This document shows positions 1 through 6,483 of a stretch of 15,468 nt of DNA, one piece after another. The stretch covers positions 1-15,468 of the forward strand of contig JAJTBM010000028.1 in the NCBI GenBank assembly GCA_021286885.1. Direction: 5' to 3'. The notes below the pieces were generated by a model that was not told where the DNA came from, ran no database searches, and was given only the letters and a program-made list of their open reading frames with translations. The stretch comes from Rhodocyclales bacterium (GTDB lineage Bacteria; Pseudomonadota; Gammaproteobacteria; Burkholderiales; Rhodocyclaceae). Numbering within the stretch: the stretch's first letter is position 1; the number at the start of each line of letters is the position of its first letter. Made by a program: the position numbers and the translations under genes.

Positions 1-679
1 TGTGGAGGTGCTGAAGGAAACCTGTGCCGACGCCAAGGCCATCATCAGCTGGGGCGCCTGTGCCTCTTACGGCTGCGTGCAGGCCGCCAAGCCCAACCCC
101 ACCCGCGCCACCCCGGTGCACCAGGTGATCACCGACAAGCCCATCGTGCGCGTGCCCGGCTGCCCTCCGATTGCCGAGGTGATGACCGGCGTCGTCACCT
201 ACATGCTGACCTTCGACAAGATCCCCGAACTGGATCGCCAGGGCCGCCCCAAGATGTTCTACGGCCAGCGCATCCACGACAAATGCTATCGCCGCCCCCA
301 CTTTGATGCGGGCCAGTTTGTCGAGAGCTGGGACGACGAGGCCGCACGCAAGGGTTATTGCCTCTACAAGATGGGCTGCAAGGGCCCGACCACCTACAAC
401 GCCTGTTCTTCGATGCGCTGGAACGGGGGCGTGAGCTGGCCGGTGCAATCCGGCCACGGTTGCATTGGCTGCTCCGAAGACGGCTTCTGGGACAAGGGCA
501 GCTTCTACGACCGGGTGACCGACATCAAGCAGTTCGGCGTGGAAGCGAACGCCGACAAGGTGGGCGGAACCGCCGCCGGTGTGGTGGGGGCCGCCGTGGC
601 CGCCCACGCCGCCGTCACCGCCCTGGCCCGGGCCCGGAGCGCCCAGGGTGAAGACCAGAACAAGGGAGAACAAAAATGA
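1..679 (+). CDS. hupS: [NiFe] hydrogenase small subunit, 3' part (5' end outside window)
   Basis: This is the electron-transfer subunit of a membrane-bound uptake hydrogenase. The reading frame is open from the window edge, so the signal peptide and first cluster cysteines are missing and the GTG at position 2 is not a real start. All visible cluster ligands fit the HyaA/HoxK pattern: GACASYGC (Cys codons 59-61 and 74-76), PGCPP, the distal-cluster HDKC and GYCLYKMGC, and the medial-cluster NAC and GCIGC. The second Cys of CASYGC lies where standard enzymes have Gly and is one of the two extra proximal-cluster cysteines of oxygen-tolerant enzymes. The C-terminus is an Ala/Val-rich membrane anchor (about 570-640) with an AAHAA His, a likely heme contact to HupC. 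The stop overlaps the hupL start (ATGA at 676), which implies coupled translation. The alternative symbol is hoxK. Identification is very secure. Confidence 0.97.
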   Translation, partial: VEVLKETCADAKAIISWGACASYGCVQAAKPNPTRATPVHQVITDKPIVRVPGCPPIAEVMTGVVTYMLTFDKIPELDRQGRPKMFYGQRIHDKCYRRPHFDAGQFVESWDDEAARKGYCLYKMGCKGPTTYNACSSMRWNGGVSWPVQSGHGCIGCSEDGFWDKGSFYDRVTDIKQFGVEANADKVGGTAAGVVGAAVAAHAAVTALARARSAQGEDQNKGEQK

Positions 680-2466
680 CAGTGCTTGAAACCCAGGGCT
701 TCAAGCTCGACAACTCGGGCAAGCGTGTGGTGGTGGATCCGGTCTGCCGGATCGAAGGCCATATGCGGGTCGAGGTGAACCTCGACGACAAGAACGTGAT
801 CCGCAACGCGGTGTCCACCGGCACCATGTGGCGCGGGCTGGAGGTGATCCTCAAGGGCCGCGACCCCCGCGACGCCTGGGCCTTTACCGAGCGGATCTGC
901 GGTGTGTGCACCGGCACCCATGCGCTGACCTCGGTGCGGGCGGTCGAAGACGCCCTCGGCGTCATGATTCCGGATAACGCCAACATCATCCGCAATCTGA
1001 TGCAGCTCAACCTGTACATCCACGACCACCTGGTGCACTTCTATCACCTGCACGCGCTGGATTGGGTGGATGTGGTGTCGGCCCTCAAGGCGGATCCCAA
1101 AAAGACCTCCGAGCTGGCCCAGAGCATTTCCAGCTGGCCCCTGTCGTCGCCGGGTTATTTCCGGGACGTGCAGAACCGGCTCAAGAAGTTTGTCGAATCC
1201 GGCCAGCTGGGCCCCTTCATGAACGGCTACTGGGGCAATCCGGCCTACAAGCTGCCGCCCGAAGCCAACCTGATGGCGGTCACCCACTACCTGGAAGCCC
1301 TGGATTTCCAGAAGGAAATCGTCAAGGTGCACACCATTCTGGGCGGCAAGAACCCGCACCCGAACTGGCTGGTGGGTGGCGTGCCGTGTGCGATCAACCT
1401 GGAAGGCACCGGGGCGGTGGGGGCGATCAACATGGAGCGGCTGAACCTGATCAGCGCCATCATCGACCGCTGCATCGACTTCATCGACAACGTCTACGTG
1501 CCCGACCTGAAGGCCATTGCCAGCTTCTACAAGGATTGGACTTACGGCGGTGGCATCTCGTCCCAGGCCCTGCTGTCTTACGGCGACATTCCCGACAAGG
1601 CCAACGACTACACCAGCAGCAGCCTGCTGCTGCCCCGGGGCGCGATCATCGGCGGCGACCTTACCAAGATCCATGAGGTGGACATCAAGGATCCCGAGCA
1701 GGTGCAGGAATTCGTGGCCCACAGCTGGTACAAGTATGCCGACGAAACCAAGGGCCTCCACCCCTGGGACGGTGTGACCGAGCCCCATTTCGAGCTGGGC
1801 AAGAACACCAAGGGCACCAAGACCAAGATCGAAAACCTGGACGAAGCCGGCAAGTATTCCTGGATCAAGGCGCCCCGCTGGCGTGGCCACGCGATGGAAG
1901 TCGGCCCCCTGGCCCGCTACGTCATCGGTTACGTGCAGAAGAACCCCGAGTTCAAGGAGCCGGTGGACAAGCTCCTGTCCGACCTGGGTCTGCCGCTCCA
2001 GGCCATTTTCTCGACCCTGGGCCGCACCGCAGCCCGGGGCCTGGAAGCCTCCTGGGCCGCCCACAAGTCGCGCTACTTCTTTGATAAGTTGATGGCCAAC
2101 CTGAAGGCCGGCGATCTCAACACCGCCAACATCGACAAGTGGGACCCTTCCAAGTGGCCCGCCGAGTGCAAGGGCGCCGGCTTCACCGAAGCCCCCCGGG
2201 GCGCGCTGGGGCACTGGATCCGGATCAAGGATGGGCGCATCGACAACTATCAGGCCGTGGTGCCCACTACCTGGAACGGCGGCCCCCGCGATGACAAGGG
2301 CCAGATCGGCGCGTTTGAAGCCTCCCTGCTCAACACCCCGGTGGCCAAGCCGGACGAGCCCCTGGAGATTCTGCGCACCCTGCACTCCTTCGACCCCTGC
2401 CTGGCCTGCTCCACCCACGTGATGGCGCCGGACGGTCAGGAAATGGCCACGGTCAAGGTGCGCTGA
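676..2466 (+). CDS. hupL: [NiFe] hydrogenase large (catalytic) subunit
   Basis: This 596-residue protein carries the Ni-Fe active site that oxidises H2 to protons and electrons at the periplasmic face of the membrane. The L1 motif [10 protein letters not shown] is at residues 73-82 (Cys75, Cys78) and the L2 motif DPCLACSTH is near the C-terminus (Cys575, Cys578, His581), giving the four cysteine ligands. Fifteen residues follow His581, starting VMAPDG. This is the tail removed by the HupD endopeptidase once nickel is in place. There is no signal peptide, as expected for a subunit exported with the small subunit through Tat. The start is set by the ATGA overlap with hupS and a GGGAGA ribosome site at 664-669. 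Length is normal for group 1d/1h-like enzymes. The alternative symbol is hoxG. Confidence 0.98.
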   Translation: MTVLETQGFKLDNSGKRVVVDPVCRIEGHMRVEVNLDDKNVIRNAVSTGTMWRGLEVILKGRDPRDAWAFTERICGVCTGTHALTSVRAVEDALGVMIPDNANIIRNLMQLNLYIHDHLVHFYHLHALDWVDVVSALKADPKKTSELAQSISSWPLSSPGYFRDVQNRLKKFVESGQLGPFMNGYWGNPAYKLPPEANLMAVTHYLEALDFQKEIVKVHTILGGKNPHPNWLVGGVPCAINLEGTGAVGAINMERLNLISAIIDRCIDFIDNVYVPDLKAIASFYKDWTYGGGISSQALLSYGDIPDKANDYTSSSLLLPRGAIIGGDLTKIHEVDIKDPEQVQEFVAHSWYKYADETKGLHPWDGVTEPHFELGKNTKGTKTKIENLDEAGKYSWIKAPRWRGHAMEVGPLARYVIGYVQKNPEFKEPVDKLLSDLGLPLQAIFSTLGRTAARGLEASWAAHKSRYFFDKLMANLKAGDLNTANIDKWDPSKWPAECKGAGFTEAPRGALGHWIRIKDGRIDNYQAVVPTTWNGGPRDDKGQIGAFEASLLNTPVAKPDEPLEILRTLHSFDPCLACSTHVMAPDGQEMATVKVR

Positions 2467-2472
2467 GGCGGT

Positions 2473-2514
2473 CGCGATGAAGTTCGCGTTCCCTGTGTTC
2501 GTCCCGCTGCGGGA
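2473..2514 (+). other. Intercistronic hairpins between hupL and hupC
   Basis: Two short perfect stem-loops lie in the 57-bp gap. The first is CGCGA (2473-2477) with TCGCG (2484-2488) around a 6-nt loop. The second is TCCCG (2502-2506) with CGGGA (2510-2514) around a 3-nt loop. The 3' arm of the second covers part of the hupC ribosome site GGGAGG (2511-2516). They could set the hupSL:hupC ratio through mRNA stability or limited access to the ribosome site. The pairing is seen; the function is inferred. Confidence 0.4.
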
Positions 2515-2523
2515 GGTCTGATC

Positions 2524-3228
2524 ATGCTGTCACAACAGGACATGCTGGAAGCCGAAAGGCATGGCCGGCAGGTACGCTCCATCTATGTATACGAAGCGCC
2601 GGTACGCCTCTGGCACTGGGTGAATGCCCTGGCCATGGTGGTGCTGGCGGTCACCGGGTATTTCATCGGCAAACCCTTGCCGACCATGCCCGGCGAGGCT
2701 TCCGACAACTTTCTGATGGGCTACATCCGTTTTGCCCACTTTGCGGCGGCCTACATCTTCGGGGTGGGGCTGCTCGGGCGGATCTACTGGGCGCTGGTGG
2801 GTAACCACCATGCCCGCCAGATCTTCAAGCTGCCCATCACCAACGCTCACTGGTGGAGCGAGGTGCTGTTCGAGCTGCGTTGGTATCTGTTCCTCGAAAA
2901 GCAGCCCAAGAAGTACGTGGGGCACAACCCCATGGCCCAGCTGATGATGTTCTTCTTCTTCACCGTGCTGGCCTTCGGGATGGTGCTGACCGGCTTCGCG
3001 CTGTATGGCGAAGGGCTGGGCCTGGGCTCCTGGGCGGATCGGCTGTTCGGCTGGGTGCTGCCCCTGCTGGGCGGCTCCATGCAGACCCACAGCCTGCACC
3101 GGCTGGGCATGTGGATCATGATGAGCTTTGCGGTGGTGCACATTTACGCTGCCATCCGTGAAGACATCATGAGCCGCCAGAGCCTGATCTCCACCATGGT
3201 GTCGGGTTGGCGGATGTTCAAGGACTGA
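2524..3228 (+). CDS. hupC: Ni/Fe-hydrogenase b-type cytochrome subunit
   Basis: This 234-residue integral membrane protein takes electrons from the distal Fe-S cluster of HupS, carries them over two b hemes and reduces quinone. It has four hydrophobic segments, near residues 30-50, 68-92, 138-160 and 192-212. Candidate heme histidines fit the HyaC/HoxZ pattern: His31 in RLWHW, His72 in RFAHF, His189 and His192 in HSLHRLG, and His206 in VVHIY. The ATG follows a strong GGGAGG site with 7 nt spacing. It is the last gene of the structural block, with a hairpin terminator about 45 bp after its stop. The next expected gene, hupD, is displaced by almost 1.9 kb. The alternative symbol is hoxZ. Confidence 0.96.
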   Translation: MLSQQDMLEAERHGRQVRSIYVYEAPVRLWHWVNALAMVVLAVTGYFIGKPLPTMPGEASDNFLMGYIRFAHFAAAYIFGVGLLGRIYWALVGNHHARQIFKLPITNAHWWSEVLFELRWYLFLEKQPKKYVGHNPMAQLMMFFFFTVLAFGMVLTGFALYGEGLGLGSWADRLFGWVLPLLGGSMQTHSLHRLGMWIMMSFAVVHIYAAIREDIMSRQSLISTMVSGWRMFKD

Positions 3229-3247
3229 GCCTGATCCGCGCCGGATC

Positions 3248-3592
3248 GTGTCCCTGAAACCGCCTTCCACCCCAAGGCCGGAACCCCGCTGGAAACAGGG
3301 GGTTCCGGCCTTTTCGCGTCTGGCCCTGCGGCTGGGGCGGCGTCCGCTGCCGCCGGGGCATTTTCTGGAAACCCGGTTTATGCAGCCCTTGGGCATCACC
3401 CAAGATGCGCTGGCCCGGGCGCTGGGGATTTCGCGCCGGCGGGTGAATGAGCTGGTGCGCGGGCGGCGGGCCATTACGCCGGATACGGCCCTGCGCTTGG
3501 CGCTGCTGTTCGGGTTGGAGCCGGCCTTCTGGCTAGGCTTGCAGATGCAGTGGGATTTGTACGCCGAGCGCCGACGCCCCGGGCCCGCCTGA
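3248..3592 (+). CDS. Orphan HigA-family (XRE-type) antitoxin-like DNA-binding protein
   Basis: From the GTG at 3248 this would be 114 residues. The recognisable part runs from about residue 32 to 109. It matches the HigA/VapI addiction-module antidote family: a PLPPG-HFLE lead, a helix-turn-helix (ITQDALARALGISRRRVNEL, residues 50-69), the AITPDTALRLA segment, and the family-typical EPAFWLGLQ and WDLYAE near the end. The frame open to 3248 contains the whole hupC terminator hairpin. Apart from rare CTG codons, the only in-frame start beyond it is ATG 3380. That start gives 70 residues but cuts into the family's conserved N-terminal segment. The true start is therefore unsettled and the gene may be 5'-degraded. 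No HigB toxin gene lies beside it. It is convergent with the gene ending at 3627. Family assignment is fairly secure; function, including any role in hydrogenase control, is unknown. Confidence 0.7.
   Translation: MSLKPPSTPRPEPRWKQGVPAFSRLALRLGRRPLPPGHFLETRFMQPLGITQDALARALGISRRRVNELVRGRRAITPDTALRLALLFGLEPAFWLGLQMQWDLYAERRRPGPA
3274..3314 (+). terminator. Rho-independent-type terminator after hupC
   Basis: A perfect 14-bp stem pairs 3274-3287 (AAGGCCGGAACCCC) with 3299-3312 around an 11-nt loop. It is very GC-rich and ends in TTTT (3311-3314). It lies 45 bp after the hupC stop and probably ends the hupSLC transcript. The U-tract is short, so termination may be partial. It falls inside the longest reading frame of the downstream HigA-like ORF, which argues that this ORF really starts further on. 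Confidence 0.8.
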
Positions 3593-3626
3593 GTTGCGCG
3601 CAGTTTCCGATGCTGGAAGGCTTGGT

Positions 3627-4748
3627 CTACCCATGCATCATGGCTGCCGCAATCAGGCCCACGAACAGGGCCAGCCCGGTCGAGCCCAAGAGCACGAAGG
3701 GCGTGTAATTGGCCACCGAAAAATGCCGCCCGCAGCTCTTGCAGCGGTAATAGCAGATGAAGGTGATCCCCATGACCCGATGGGGCTGGATGCGGGATGG
3801 GCGCACCATCTCGCTATGGCAATGGGTGCAACTCTCTGGCCCGAAAATTTTGGCGCGCTTGGCCTTGCGCTGCACGGGCTTGAACATCGGCGCCTTGACC
3901 GGGGGCGGCTCACTGAGTACCGAAAGAGGCGGGCCATCCGAGAGGGGCGCGGCATGGCTGAGCGGGGCTTGAGCCATGGTCAGGGCGGCTGCCCGTTGAC
4001 GGCGCCGGCGCCAGCGTCGGAGCACCACAAGCAGACCCACCAGCCCCAGCAAGACGGCTGCGACGGATTTCAGATGGGGGGCCAGATAGGGCCAAGCCTT
4101 GAGGGCCAGTTGCTGCAACTTGGGTGGCAACAGCTCCAGGAGCCCTTCCAGGTTCAGGGCGGGCATGTGGAAGCCCGAGGCGTGGGTGTCGCTGGCCCCC
4201 GTGGAGGATGCGCCTTCGCCTCCGCCTTTGTGATCCGTTTCTCCCTTCTCGTCTTTTCCCCCTTTGCTGGCGGCTTCGCTGCGTAGCTCCTTGAGCTTGT
4301 CCTGCCCATGCCAGGCGGCCTGTTCGGCGCTCATGCCGCTGCGGGCCAGCAGCACGGCATCTTCAAACGCAAAGCCCGCCGCCCACCAGGCCAGCCGGTC
4401 TCGGGGCGAGAAGCCTTCCCGTTTCCATTGGCTCGCGTCCGATTGGTCGATCTGGGGCATCAGGGTGCGGGTTTGTTTGACCGATTCGCGCCATTCCTTG
4501 GCTTCTTCCGGGTCAAACCCCTTGTCGCTCCACGTCCGGGCCAGCAGGGGCGGAAAACCCGCTTCCTTCCAGCGTACGGCCATGTCGGGCTTGAAATCGT
4601 AGCTTTTCCACTCCCGCGCCTCGGCAGGCGCAAGGCCGCTGTCTTCCCAGCGGCTGCTGGGGGCGGGGGCTGGCTTGGGCTCCTGGGCAGGGGCCGTACT
4701 ACTGGCCAGGCACCCCAGGAAGGCGAGGGCGATGAGTGTGCGTTTCAT
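3627..4748 (-). CDS. Unrecognised exported/membrane protein with 13-residue Trp repeats and a C-terminal zinc ribbon
   Basis: The start ATG (4746-4748, minus strand) gives 373 residues beginning with a signal peptide (MKRTLIALAFLGCLASS, likely cut after APA at residue 21). Residues 34-146 hold tandem repeats. Trp lies at 34, 47, 60, 73 and 86, exactly 13 apart, then at 108 and 121, with the pattern W-x3-GF-x-P-x2-A-x2-W; two weaker copies end near Trp146. A charged Lys/Glu/Gly linker (150-190) follows, then a membrane helix (about 227-245), a run of arginines, a Pro-rich stretch, and a zinc-ribbon-like CTHC (307-310) ... CKSC (336-339). A last membrane helix spans 349-370. I do not recognise the family. 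It runs opposite to the hydrogenase genes, so it is probably an independent transcription unit. The ribosome site is weak. A lipobox reading (FLGC) is possible but poor. Confidence 0.75.
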   Translation of the reverse strand: MKRTLIALAFLGCLASSTAPAQEPKPAPAPSSRWEDSGLAPAEAREWKSYDFKPDMAVRWKEAGFPPLLARTWSDKGFDPEEAKEWRESVKQTRTLMPQIDQSDASQWKREGFSPRDRLAWWAAGFAFEDAVLLARSGMSAEQAAWHGQDKLKELRSEAASKGGKDEKGETDHKGGGEGASSTGASDTHASGFHMPALNLEGLLELLPPKLQQLALKAWPYLAPHLKSVAAVLLGLVGLLVVLRRWRRRRQRAAALTMAQAPLSHAAPLSDGPPLSVLSEPPPVKAPMFKPVQRKAKRAKIFGPESCTHCHSEMVRPSRIQPHRVMGITFICYYRCKSCGRHFSVANYTPFVLLGSTGLALFVGLIAAAMMHG

Positions 4749-4821
4749 GGCCGGGACGATAAAGCACCGCCGCGCAAAGCAATGGGGAAGAGTGGCGCCA
4801 AGCTGCAAAACATTGTGTCTG

Positions 4822-4839
4822 TTTGATGAATTTGATGAA
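4822..4839. repeat. Tandem 9-bp direct repeat
   Basis: TTTGATGAA occurs twice back to back (4822-4830 and 4831-4839). A degenerate third copy (TTTGTGTGA) follows directly at 4840. It lies about 75 bp upstream of the minus-strand gene start and about 225 bp upstream of the putative sigma-54 element. It may be an activator site or a slippage product. Confidence 0.6.
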
Positions 4840-5063
4840 TTTGTGTGAAGGATAACTCGGTGTTGGAAATGACTGAATATCTCTTCAGCGGTGAAGTGGA
4901 CGCGTCCGGGATGTGTTTGGCCCTCGGTTTCCTGATTGGCATACGCCGTGGAATGCCCTGGGACGGGGTGTTGGTGGAAATCAAGCTTTCGCTTAGGTCT
5001 TTGTCTGGTTGATTGGCTTTCTGTTTGCGCGGATAGAGAGGGGGTTTTACCGGCTTTTAGGGT

Positions 5064-5079
5064 CGGCACGCTTCTTGAA
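5064..5079 (+). promoter_or_regulatory. Candidate sigma-54 (-24/-12) promoter for the hupD operon
   Basis: CGGCACGCTTCTTGAA aligns without gaps to the RpoN consensus TGGCACGrNNNTTGCW. GGCACG and TTG both match at the correct spacing. The mismatches are C for T at the first base, C for the purine after GGCACG, and A for C in the -12 GC. The predicted transcript start near 5090 leaves a leader of about 22 nt before the hupD ATG at 5112. Hydrogenase operons in Cupriavidus, Azotobacter and rhizobia use sigma-54 with an NtrC-type activator (HoxA/HupR), which makes this plausible. The imperfect -12 keeps confidence moderate. Confidence 0.55.
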
Positions 5080-5081
5080 TG

Positions 5082-5100
5082 TGTAACCCATCCCGTTACA
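5082..5100. repeat. Inverted repeat TGTAAC-N7-GTTACA before hupD
   Basis: Perfect 6-bp arms (5082-5087 and 5095-5100) are separated by 7 bp, immediately downstream of the -12 element and overlapping the predicted transcript start. The symmetry looks like a site for a dimeric regulator. As RNA it would be only a weak leader hairpin. Confidence 0.5.
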
Positions 5101-5111
5101 GCGAGTCCCCC

Positions 5112-5729
5112 ATGTCTGCATCCGCTTCTCCCCGCGTTCTGGTTCTCGGCATCGGCAACCTGCTGTGGGCCGACGAGGGTTTTGGTGTGCGCTGCGTCGA
5201 GGCCCTGGCCGAGCGTTTCGAGTTTCCCGAGCAGGTCACCCTGATGGATGGCGGCACCCAGGGGCTGTATCTGCTGCCCTATGTGGAAGAGGCCGACTGT
5301 CTGTTGGTGTTTGATGCGGTGGACTACGGCGACGCCCCCGGCACCCTGCGCGAAGTGTGCGGCGCCGAAGTGCCCCGCTTCATGGGCGCCAAAAAGATGA
5401 GCCTGCATCAAACCGGCTTTCAGGAAGTGCTGGCCTCCGCCGAACTGTTGGGCCGTCTGCCCCGCGAATTGGTGCTTATCGGCTGTCAGCCGGTGGAACT
5501 GGAGGATTACGGCGGCAGCCTGCGCGATGAGGTGAAGGCCATGATTGGCCCCTCGCTGGAACTCGCCTGTGAGTGGCTCGCCCGCTGGGGTGCGCCGGCC
5601 AGCCCGCGCAGCGGTGGCGCCCCGCGTCTCAATGAATCCAGCCTGGCCATGGATGTGTATGAGGCGGGCCGTCCGTCCGAGGCCGAAGCCTGCCGCTTTG
5701 GCGATGCCCGTTTCCTGAACGAGGACTGA
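5112..5729 (+). CDS. hupD: Hydrogenase maturation endopeptidase
   Basis: This 205-residue nickel-sensing protease cuts the C-terminal tail off the HupL precursor after the His of DPCLACSTH, closing the active site. The family fold signature GIGNLLWADEGFGVR is at residues 13-27. The three metal-binding residues known from E. coli HybD align with Glu22, Asp68 (VFDAVD) and His99 (SLHQTG). An in-frame ATG at 5079 overlaps the putative -12 element. ATG 5112 is preferred because it places the conserved VLVLGIGN strand 9 residues from the start, as in relatives. Residues 160-205 extend past the usual protease core. It is the first gene of the downstream operon and lies 4 bp before hupF. Alternative symbols are hoxM and hyaD. 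Confidence 0.95.
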   Translation: MSASASPRVLVLGIGNLLWADEGFGVRCVEALAERFEFPEQVTLMDGGTQGLYLLPYVEEADCLLVFDAVDYGDAPGTLREVCGAEVPRFMGAKKMSLHQTGFQEVLASAELLGRLPRELVLIGCQPVELEDYGGSLRDEVKAMIGPSLELACEWLARWGAPASPRSGGAPRLNESSLAMDVYEAGRPSEAEACRFGDARFLNED

Positions 5730-5732
5730 GCC

Positions 5733-6041
5733 ATGTGCCTGGGTGTTCCGTATTGCGTCATCGAAGCCCGGGGCTGGATCGCCCGTTGCAGTGGCCCGGC
5801 AGGCGAAGAACAGCAGATCGACCTGGCGCTGGTGGGCGAGCAGCCCCCCGGCACCTGGTTGCTCACCTATCTGGGCGCCGCCCGGGAAGTCATCAGCCCC
5901 GAGCGCGCCCAGGCCATCAACAACGCCCTGGAAGCCCTGGATGCTGCCTTTGTGGGGGACCACGGCCGCATCGACGCCCTGTTCGCCGATCTGGTGGACC
6001 GGGAACCCAGCCTCCCCGATCACCTGAAGGACCGTTCATGA
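5733..6041 (+). CDS. hupF: HypC-family hydrogenase chaperone HupF/HoxL
   Basis: This 102-residue paralogue of HypC begins MCLGVPYCVIEA. The N-terminal Cys2 is the residue HypC-family proteins use to hold the Fe(CN)2CO unit. It differs from the hypC product here (12685-12936) in lacking the conserved His of the VGYA region: the matching segment reads TYLGAAREV, typical of the HoxL/HupF branch. In Cupriavidus and rhizobia this branch works with HoxV/HupK on the large subunit, stabilising it under oxygen. It starts 4 bp after hupD and its stop overlaps the hupG start (ATGA at 6038). Confidence 0.93.
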   Translation: MCLGVPYCVIEARGWIARCSGPAGEEQQIDLALVGEQPPGTWLLTYLGAAREVISPERAQAINNALEALDAAFVGDHGRIDALFADLVDREPSLPDHLKDRS

Positions 6042-6472
6042 GTCAGACCTTTGCCCCGCCCCAGTCGTCCCTCGACAAGCTGGACGCCGCCCTGGGCCGG
6101 CTTGCCGCCCGCCACGGCTTTTGCCGGATCAGCCCCGAACAGCCCTTCGCCCCCGGCGCCGGGCTGGCCGTGCTGCTGCTGACTGACGACCCCCAGCGCA
6201 ACCCCGAAAGCCTGGATGTGGCGGTGGTGCTGCCCGAGGCGCTGGCTTCCCTCAAGCTGGACGCTGCCCGCTGGGCCGCCGACAGCCGCGAAAGTCCCGC
6301 CCTGGCGCGCCAGTACGGGGTGCAGCGCTACCCGGCAGTGGTGGTGTTTCAGGATGGTGCCTATCTGGGCGCCTTCAGCGGCATCCTGGATTGGGCGCCC
6401 TTCCTGGAAAGCCTCGCCCGCCTCGTGACCAGCCAGCCCAGCCGTCCCCCGATCTCCATTGCCCGTGCCTGA
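6038..6472 (+). CDS. hupG: HyaE-family thioredoxin-fold hydrogenase chaperone
   Basis: This 144-residue protein resembles HyaE/HoxO/HupG. It has a thioredoxin-like fold (the RYPAVVVF strand with a cis-Pro position, then the DGAYLGAFSGILDW loop) but no CxxC, as is normal in the family. It is thought to bind the Tat-exported small subunit precursor and guard cluster assembly, with HupH as partner. The start is fixed by the ATGA overlap with hupF. The longer open frame upstream merely runs through hupF in another register. The stop overlaps the AAGGAAG ribosome site of hupH. Confidence 0.9.
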   Translation: MSQTFAPPQSSLDKLDAALGRLAARHGFCRISPEQPFAPGAGLAVLLLTDDPQRNPESLDVAVVLPEALASLKLDAARWAADSRESPALARQYGVQRYPAVVVFQDGAYLGAFSGILDWAPFLESLARLVTSQPSRPPISIARA

Positions 6473-6483
6473 AGGAAGCCACG

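Larger units (their letters stand above)
4749..5111. promoter_or_regulatory. Divergent intergenic region (363 bp)
   Basis: This is the only long gene-free stretch in the window, lying between the start codons of the minus-strand Trp-repeat protein and plus-strand hupD. It is visibly richer in A/T than the flanking genes. It holds a 9-bp tandem repeat (4822-4839), a small CTTCA-GCGG-TGAAG hairpin (4883-4896), a sigma-54-like element (5064-5079) and an inverted repeat (5082-5100). I see no convincing sigma-70 promoter for the minus-strand gene and no coding sequence. Confidence 0.6.

Noticed and set aside
505..2418. Very long minus-strand open frame (637 codons) opposite hupL
   Set aside because: It is a shadow of GC-rich coding sequence with no recognisable domain, and it lies wholly opposite a certain gene.
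4708..4718. Lipoprotein signal (FLGC) in the Trp-repeat protein
   Set aside because: Phe at -3 and Leu at -2 fit the lipobox poorly, and an ordinary APA cleavage site follows.
4822..4848. IHF binding site in the tandem repeat
   Set aside because: On either strand the match to WATCAANNNNTTR is incomplete (CATCAA with no TTR at the right spacing).
5079..5111. Upstream ATG for hupD at 5079
   Set aside because: It overlaps the putative -12 promoter element and adds residues (MCNPSRYSESP) not expected before the conserved N-terminal strand.
4749..5111. Tandem repeats as a CRISPR or origin iteron array
   Set aside because: There are only two exact 9-bp copies and no spacers; there are also no cas, rep or DnaA-box features.
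4749..6023. N-terminal extension of the minus-strand Trp-repeat protein through hupD and hupF
   Set aside because: The frame stays open by chance. The signal peptide starting at 4748 shows the true N-terminus, and the extension is antisense to hupD/hupF.
6391..6483. Longer hupH beginning at 6391
   Set aside because: The extension lies within hupG. ATG 6484 has a good ribosome site and the family-typical N-terminus.
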